A DNA stretch of 9,657 nt from Burkholderiaceae bacterium (GTDB lineage: Bacteria; Pseudomonadota; Gammaproteobacteria; Burkholderiales; Burkholderiaceae_C): contig JALRFN010000025.1 in the NCBI GenBank assembly GCA_023268425.1, forward strand, positions 1 through 9,657, read 5' to 3'. Shown here in pieces: positions 6,653 through 9,657 of this stretch (its first letter is position 1; every line of letters begins with the position of its first letter). Under the pieces are notes generated by a model. That model worked only from the letters and a program-made list of their open reading frames with translations, made no database searches and was not told the origin of the DNA. The position numbers and the translations under genes are program-made.

Positions 6653-6673
6653 GCGCTGTGTGGGCAAAACTGC

Positions 6674-6679
6674 TAACAT
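6674..6679 (+). promoter_or_regulatory. Possible -10 element of the tRNA-Ala gene
   Basis: TAACAT, in the context TGCTAACATTGGG, sits 14 bases before the first base of the tRNA, a plausible distance for a short tRNA leader. No clear -35 is seen (CTGCGC at 6651-6656 is poor), so this is a weak call. Confidence 0.3.
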
Positions 6680-6693
6680 TGGGTCCATCGCGT

Positions 6694-6769
6694 GGGGGGG
6701 TAGCTCAGCTGGGAGAGCGCTGCGTTCGCAATGCAGAGGTCGGGAGTTCGATCCTCCTCCTCTCCACCA
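6694..6769 (+). tRNA. tRNA-Ala, anticodon CGC (reads GCG)
   Basis: A complete 76-base cloverleaf can be folded by hand. The acceptor stem is seven G (6694-6700) with CCTCTCC; this includes a G3-U70 pair, the known identity element for alanyl-tRNA synthetase, and a second wobble at 5-68. The D arm is GCTC/GAGC (6703-6706 and 6715-6718). The anticodon stem is CTGCG/TGCAG with loop TTCGCAA, so bases 34-36 are CGC (6727-6729). The T arm is GGGAG-TTCGATC-CTCCT. The discriminator A and a genomically encoded CCA end at 6769. It lies 78 bases after guaC and before a long gene-free stretch. Confidence 0.96.
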
Positions 6770-6775
6770 CTATTC

Positions 6776-6811
6776 AGCGCTCAAGCTTTCTGAGGCTAGC
6801 GCTTCCCTTTT
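6776..6811 (+). terminator. Possible terminator of tRNA-Ala
   Basis: AGCGCT (6776-6781) pairs with AGCGCT (6798-6803), extended after a two-base bulge by AGC (6784-6786) with GCT (6795-6797) around an 8-base loop. Only TCCC then TTTT (6808-6811) follows, so the U-tract is poor. Position just behind the tRNA is the main support. Confidence 0.35.
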
Positions 6812-7185
6812 GGGCCCCACGCACTGCTCATGCTTTCGAGTGCATCTAACCGCGAGCCGCATTGCCAGCCGAGTTCGCCACCTGCTCCGCCCTGCCTTTT
6901 TCTCAACCTGAGCAAATCTCTTCGCCTTGGTACACACAGGCGGTTTACGCCGTCCATCGCCTATGCAAACGTCGATGAAAATTTGGCGCTCGAAAGTTTG
7001 TCGTGCCCTGCGCCGTCAAACCCCCGCCGCTGCGTTGTGGACGGAGCTGACGCGGTACTTGACGTGCCGTTTACACAAAAATTCGAACACACACCATTAA
7101 CGACTGTGCACCCTAAAGGCGGCAACAGTACACGTCGCGTCCACTCAATTGATTTTGCAAACAGCAGCGATCCTTCCAAAGCAGA
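6812..7185. other. Gene-free stretch between tRNA-Ala and the polysaccharide gene
   Basis: I see no convincing gene here. An open frame from 6830 to 7189 (119 codons) gives a low-complexity, unrecognised protein with no ribosome site. A 45-codon frame from ATG 6963 to 7100 (beginning MQTSMKIWRSKV) has no family resemblance I would defend. Composition is less GC-rich than the genes to the left, especially 7070-7100 and 7140-7185. A TTGACG at 7059-7064 has no fitting -10. The stretch probably carries the promoter and leader of the gene at 7186, and could contain decayed sequence. No copy of the tRNA 3' end is repeated inside it. Confidence 0.5.
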
Positions 7186-8451
7186 ATGAATTTTTCAGCA
7201 TTCAAAAGATCAGAAACAATGTGGTCTCATGCCTTTGAAAAGTCTGTCGGATTATCTTTACTGGGCTTGTTGAGTACCATTTCGACACTCTACGTCTTGC
7301 ACCATCTCTTCACTCTGCTGTTGATCGTTGCTGGCGTCCTGATCGTCGGCAGAAAAATGCTCGCCCATGAGCACCTTGATCTGACGGCCATCACCCTCCT
7401 TTTGCTTTTCGCTTGGGTGAGCATCGGCATGCTCTACACGCCCGCACCATGGACATGGTCAAAAATCAATTGGTCCAAATACAGCTTGTTTTTACTTGGC
7501 GTTTTGGTGTTGACTCTGTTCCGCAAGTACCCTGCATGGCGACAGCGCGCATTGAACGGCTTTGTTGTATCCATGGGCTTTGTTTTGGTGTCAACGTGGG
7601 CGAATGTCTGGTTTGTATTGCCTTGGTCCGCCACAAAAACCCCCGGTTGGGGCCTGACACACAATGTGATGTACGACCACATCATTCAAAACGTCATGAT
7701 GTCGCTCTTGGTCGTCATCGCCCTCGTTCGCGCCAAGCTCACACCCAAGCTTTCGACGAAAGTCTTCTGGGGTGCCGCGTGTTTAGCTGGCATCGTCAGC
7801 GTCACCCACCTCTCCAGTGGGCGAACAGGCATCGTTCTGTTGGCGGCCGGATTGGGCGCCGCCTTGGTCAGCTTACTACCCAAGCGAGGGCACTGGCAAG
7901 CACCACTGATTTTGCTCAGCCTCGTGGCCGCGATAGCTCTTGGCGTGCAGTCATCGCCGCTCATGAAAGCGCGGGTCGAGCAGGCGATCAGTGAATTCCA
8001 ACGCAGCGACATCGACAACACCTCATCCATTGGCCACCGCATCTACAACTACCATTTGACCGCGGCACTCTTCAAAGAACACCCGATCATCGGTCATGGT
8101 ACTGGCGCTTACCACACAGAGGTTTGCCGGTTTGTTGCGCCACCGGCCGCCTGCGAGACTTATCAGTGGCACCCCCACAATCAGTTCACGCTGTTCGCGG
8201 CTGACCACGGGTTGATTGGCGTCGGGCTTTATCTCCTGTTGATCGCTGCGCTTTGGCGCCACGCGCGCCACTCGAGCGCTGATGAACATCGACCCGTGCT
8301 GTTTGCACTCATCGCTTTGTTGATTGCAGACAGCCTGATCAACAGCCCCTTATTCAGCGCCCGAGAGAACCAGTTTTTCATTTACATGGCGGTGCTGTTG
8401 GTCAGCCTGAACGATCGAGTACGGACGCTCACGCCAACCAATCCAAGTTGA
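7186..8451 (+). CDS. O-antigen ligase/polymerase-family membrane protein (WaaL/Wzy_C type)
   Basis: A 421-residue inner-membrane protein with about 12 hydrophobic segments (for example near 21-57, 66-84, 99-113, 122-147, 170-182, 193-254, 335-356, 367-386 and 396-408). Between the last segments lies one larger hydrophilic loop (about 258-335), the expected periplasmic catalytic loop of the O-antigen ligase superfamily. Marks of the family are SSGRTGIVLL (about 210-219), SIGHRIYNYHLTAALFKEHP followed by IIGHGTGAYH, and HPHNQFTLFAADHGLIGVG (329-347), whose His-Asn corresponds to the catalytic His region of WaaL. Members join undecaprenyl-linked O-polysaccharide to lipid A-core or polymerise repeat units; sequence alone does not separate ligase from Wzy polymerase. 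The next-door LPS-type glycosyltransferases favour ligase. ATG 7186 has only a weak purine tract before it; ATG 7219 (Met12) is an alternative. Composition is less GC-rich than putA and guaC. Its 3' end overlaps the convergent glycosyltransferase gene by 23 bases. Confidence 0.88.
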   Translation: MNFSAFKRSETMWSHAFEKSVGLSLLGLLSTISTLYVLHHLFTLLLIVAGVLIVGRKMLAHEHLDLTAITLLLLFAWVSIGMLYTPAPWTWSKINWSKYSLFLLGVLVLTLFRKYPAWRQRALNGFVVSMGFVLVSTWANVWFVLPWSATKTPGWGLTHNVMYDHIIQNVMMSLLVVIALVRAKLTPKLSTKVFWGAACLAGIVSVTHLSSGRTGIVLLAAGLGAALVSLLPKRGHWQAPLILLSLVAAIALGVQSSPLMKARVEQAISEFQRSDIDNTSSIGHRIYNYHLTAALFKEHPIIGHGTGAYHTEVCRFVAPPAACETYQWHPHNQFTLFAADHGLIGVGLYLLLIAALWRHARHSSADEHRPVLFALIALLIADSLINSPLFSARENQFFIYMAVLLVSLNDRVRTLTPTNPS

Positions 8452-9412
8452 GCGCAGATTCAGCCATGCAAGGTGCTTGGGTGTTCAGCACTCGACCGTC
8501 CAACACATCCGCATAGCGCGCCAAATAATCACGCGCCATGCGCTGCGCGTTGAATTGGTCTTGCACGCGCTCGTGTGTGGCCTTGCGGTTGGGCTGAAAC
8601 CCAGTAACGGCGTATGCCAAGGTGCTCGCGTCTGTGGCCAAGACGCCATCTTCTGCTGACACCAGTTCGGGCAAGGCGCCATAGGGCGTCCCAAACACCG
8701 GGGCACCGTAGAACATGCTTTCAATCACCGCCAAACCAAATGGCTCGTGCCAGCGCACAGGAAAAATCAAGGCGCGCGAGTTTCTGAGCAATTCAAATTT
8801 GTGCTCGCCGCCCACCATGCCGTGAAAGTGAATCGATGGCCAAGGCGTGAAGCGCACGCCACGCTTCAAATTCAAGCGCGTGCCGCCCAGCACATCCAAG
8901 TGCACCCGGGCTTTGCGCGCGACTGCGATGGCACCTTTGAGGTTTTTCACGCGCCACGCGGCTTTGCCCAAAAAATGCGCGTGAGCTCGCGCAGGCAACG
9001 ACAAGTTTGGGGCTCCGTACTCTGACCAATCCAAGCCGTTGTAGACAAAGCAATCGCTGCCGTGACGCTGGGCGTGGTCACGCGACAGAAACACCGTGTT
9101 CAACGGCAGTTTCTCGCCCACTGATGAGTTGCCGTGCTGGGTGTAGACGCACGGCTGCGGAATATCGCCAGCTTGCGCAGGGAAAAAGTGAAAGTGCACC
9201 AAATCCACATCGCTTGGGATTTGCTGCGACAACGCCAGGTCGTCTCTGAGCTCGATCACCTTTGCAAATGAACAAGTTGAACCCGGCTCAACCAGGTAAG
9301 TCACCTCGTGTCCAAGTGTGGTGAGCGCCCGGCCCAAATCCCAAATCACCCGCTCGGTTCCGCCATAGGCGAACACTGGGATTTTGGATCGACTCACCAT
9401 CAAAATGCGCAT
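8429..9412 (-). CDS. GT-B glycosyltransferase, family 4 (LPS/surface polysaccharide)
   Basis: A 327-residue retaining glycosyltransferase of the GT4 class, somewhat short for the family (often 350-400). The N-terminal Rossmann half begins MRILMVSRSKIPVFAYGGTE and continues RVIWDLGRALTTLGHEVTYL, the usual glycine-rich acceptor loop and first helix; VHFHF and CVYTQHGN follow. The C-terminal half has FLGKAAWRVKNLKGAI, HFHGMV and the nucleotide-sugar EX7E motif, EPFGLAVIE, with Glu223 and Glu231, followed by SMFYGAPVFGTPYGALPELV. No signal peptide or membrane segment is evident, so it should act on the cytoplasmic face of the inner membrane. The donor and acceptor sugars cannot be read from sequence. 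The ATG at 9412 is preceded by GAGGTG at good distance; that site overlaps the stop codon of the upstream WaaE-like gene, which indicates one operon with coupled translation. No separate terminator is seen at its 3' end. Confidence 0.93.
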   Translation of the reverse strand: MRILMVSRSKIPVFAYGGTERVIWDLGRALTTLGHEVTYLVEPGSTCSFAKVIELRDDLALSQQIPSDVDLVHFHFFPAQAGDIPQPCVYTQHGNSSVGEKLPLNTVFLSRDHAQRHGSDCFVYNGLDWSEYGAPNLSLPARAHAHFLGKAAWRVKNLKGAIAVARKARVHLDVLGGTRLNLKRGVRFTPWPSIHFHGMVGGEHKFELLRNSRALIFPVRWHEPFGLAVIESMFYGAPVFGTPYGALPELVSAEDGVLATDASTLAYAVTGFQPNRKATHERVQDQFNAQRMARDYLARYADVLDGRVLNTQAPCMAESALNLDWLA

Positions 9413-9416
9413 GCAT

Positions 9417-9422
9417 CACCTC
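9417..9422 (-). promoter_or_regulatory. Ribosome-binding site of the GT4 gene, overlapping the upstream stop codon
   Basis: On the minus strand the order is TGAGGTGATGC then ATG. The TGA (9423-9421) ends the WaaE-like gene and its last two bases form part of the GAGGTG ribosome site, four bases before the ATG at 9412. An out-of-frame ATG four bases upstream (9416-9414) opens a non-coding frame. This fixes the start and suggests coupling. Confidence 0.75.
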
Positions 9423-9657
9423 AGCGTTTGACCACGTCGGCCAGTGTGTCGCGATCGTAGTGCAGCATGGCGTAACGAAAGAAACACTCCAAAGCAATGA
9501 AGAAGCAAAACAAAAACCCCTCGGGTCCGCAGAGGAATCCACGACGAAACACATACAGCTGCATGAAGCTCGCAAACGCCGAAGCAAACCCCCTCAAGAC
9601 CCCGCCTCGTCGCCCTGCTTTGTGACGCTTCAGCGCACCCAGCTGCGCATACTGAGC
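9421..9657 (-). CDS. WaaE/KdtX-like family 2 glycosyltransferase, C-terminal part
   Basis: The last 78 residues of a gene running in from the right edge (5' end outside the window). The frame is open to 9657 and stops with TGA at 9421-9423. The segment ASFMQLYVFRRGFLCGPEGF, then LFCFFIALECFFRYAMLHY, is the C-terminal amphipathic/hydrophobic tail typical of WaaE-type GT2 enzymes, where the usual pattern is an aromatic-rich helix, a basic RRGFLDG turn and a final YRYAKL-like helix. Those enzymes add a sugar (often beta-1,4-glucose) to the LPS inner core on the cytoplasmic side of the membrane. Here Cys stands where Asp is common in the GFLxG turn. It ends 8 bases before the GT4 start, so it is the upstream member of that operon. 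The identification rests on the tail only, because the catalytic domain is not visible. Confidence 0.72.
   Translation of the reverse strand, partial: AQYAQLGALKRHKAGRRGGVLRGFASAFASFMQLYVFRRGFLCGPEGFLFCFFIALECFFRYAMLHYDRDTLADVVKR

Noticed and set aside
6830..7189. A 119-codon frame between tRNA-Ala and the O-antigen ligase gene
   Set aside because: Pro/Ser-rich unrecognised product, no ribosome site, and it overlaps the start of the next gene; more likely chance.

Overview
The window looks like a chromosomal segment from a GC-rich betaproteobacterium, most likely Burkholderiales/Comamonadaceae. That placement is inferred from high-GC codon use, a PutA without its own DNA-binding domain paired with a divergent Lrp-type regulator, and the general look of the proteins. 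No rRNA, insertion sequence, CRISPR array, phage gene or toxin-antitoxin pair is visible. The left two thirds is housekeeping metabolism and the right third is surface polysaccharide (LPS) synthesis.

Left block (1-5477): the C-terminal half of electron-transfer-flavoprotein:ubiquinone oxidoreductase (ETF-QO) runs rightward into a strong terminator (705-732). Facing it on the minus strand is a probable two-gene operon: an Lrp/AsnC-family regulator (1270-1737) and, 13 bases downstream, a family-6 uracil/hypoxanthine-DNA glycosylase (732-1256). The regulator is divergent from putA (1854-5477), a bifunctional proline dehydrogenase/P5C dehydrogenase. Their shared AT-rich intergenic region carries two palindromes built from the same CGAAT/ATTCG half-sites, the best operator candidates in the window. 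PutA and ETF-QO both pass electrons to the quinone pool.

Middle block (5478-6769): a terminator with a good U-tract (5516-5548) follows putA, immediately behind a possible -10 element. Next come guaC, a GMP reductase of the type described from Bacillus rather than the E. coli type, and a complete tRNA-Ala with anticodon CGC.

Right block (6770-9657): about 400 bases with no convincing gene separate the tRNA from a membrane O-antigen ligase/polymerase-family protein (7186-8451). Its 3' end overlaps by 23 bases the 3' end of a convergent GT4 glycosyltransferase (8429-9412). Just upstream of the GT4 gene, in the same minus-strand operon, is the C-terminal piece of a WaaE-like family-2 glycosyltransferase (9421-9657) cut by the window edge. 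Together these suggest an LPS core/O-antigen assembly locus.

I do not see a clearly undescribed system. The points most worth a second look are the twin palindromes upstream of putA, the promoter-like element abutting the guaC-side terminator, the tRNA-adjacent gene-free stretch before the polysaccharide genes, and the linkage of a base-excision glycosylase to the proline regulator.
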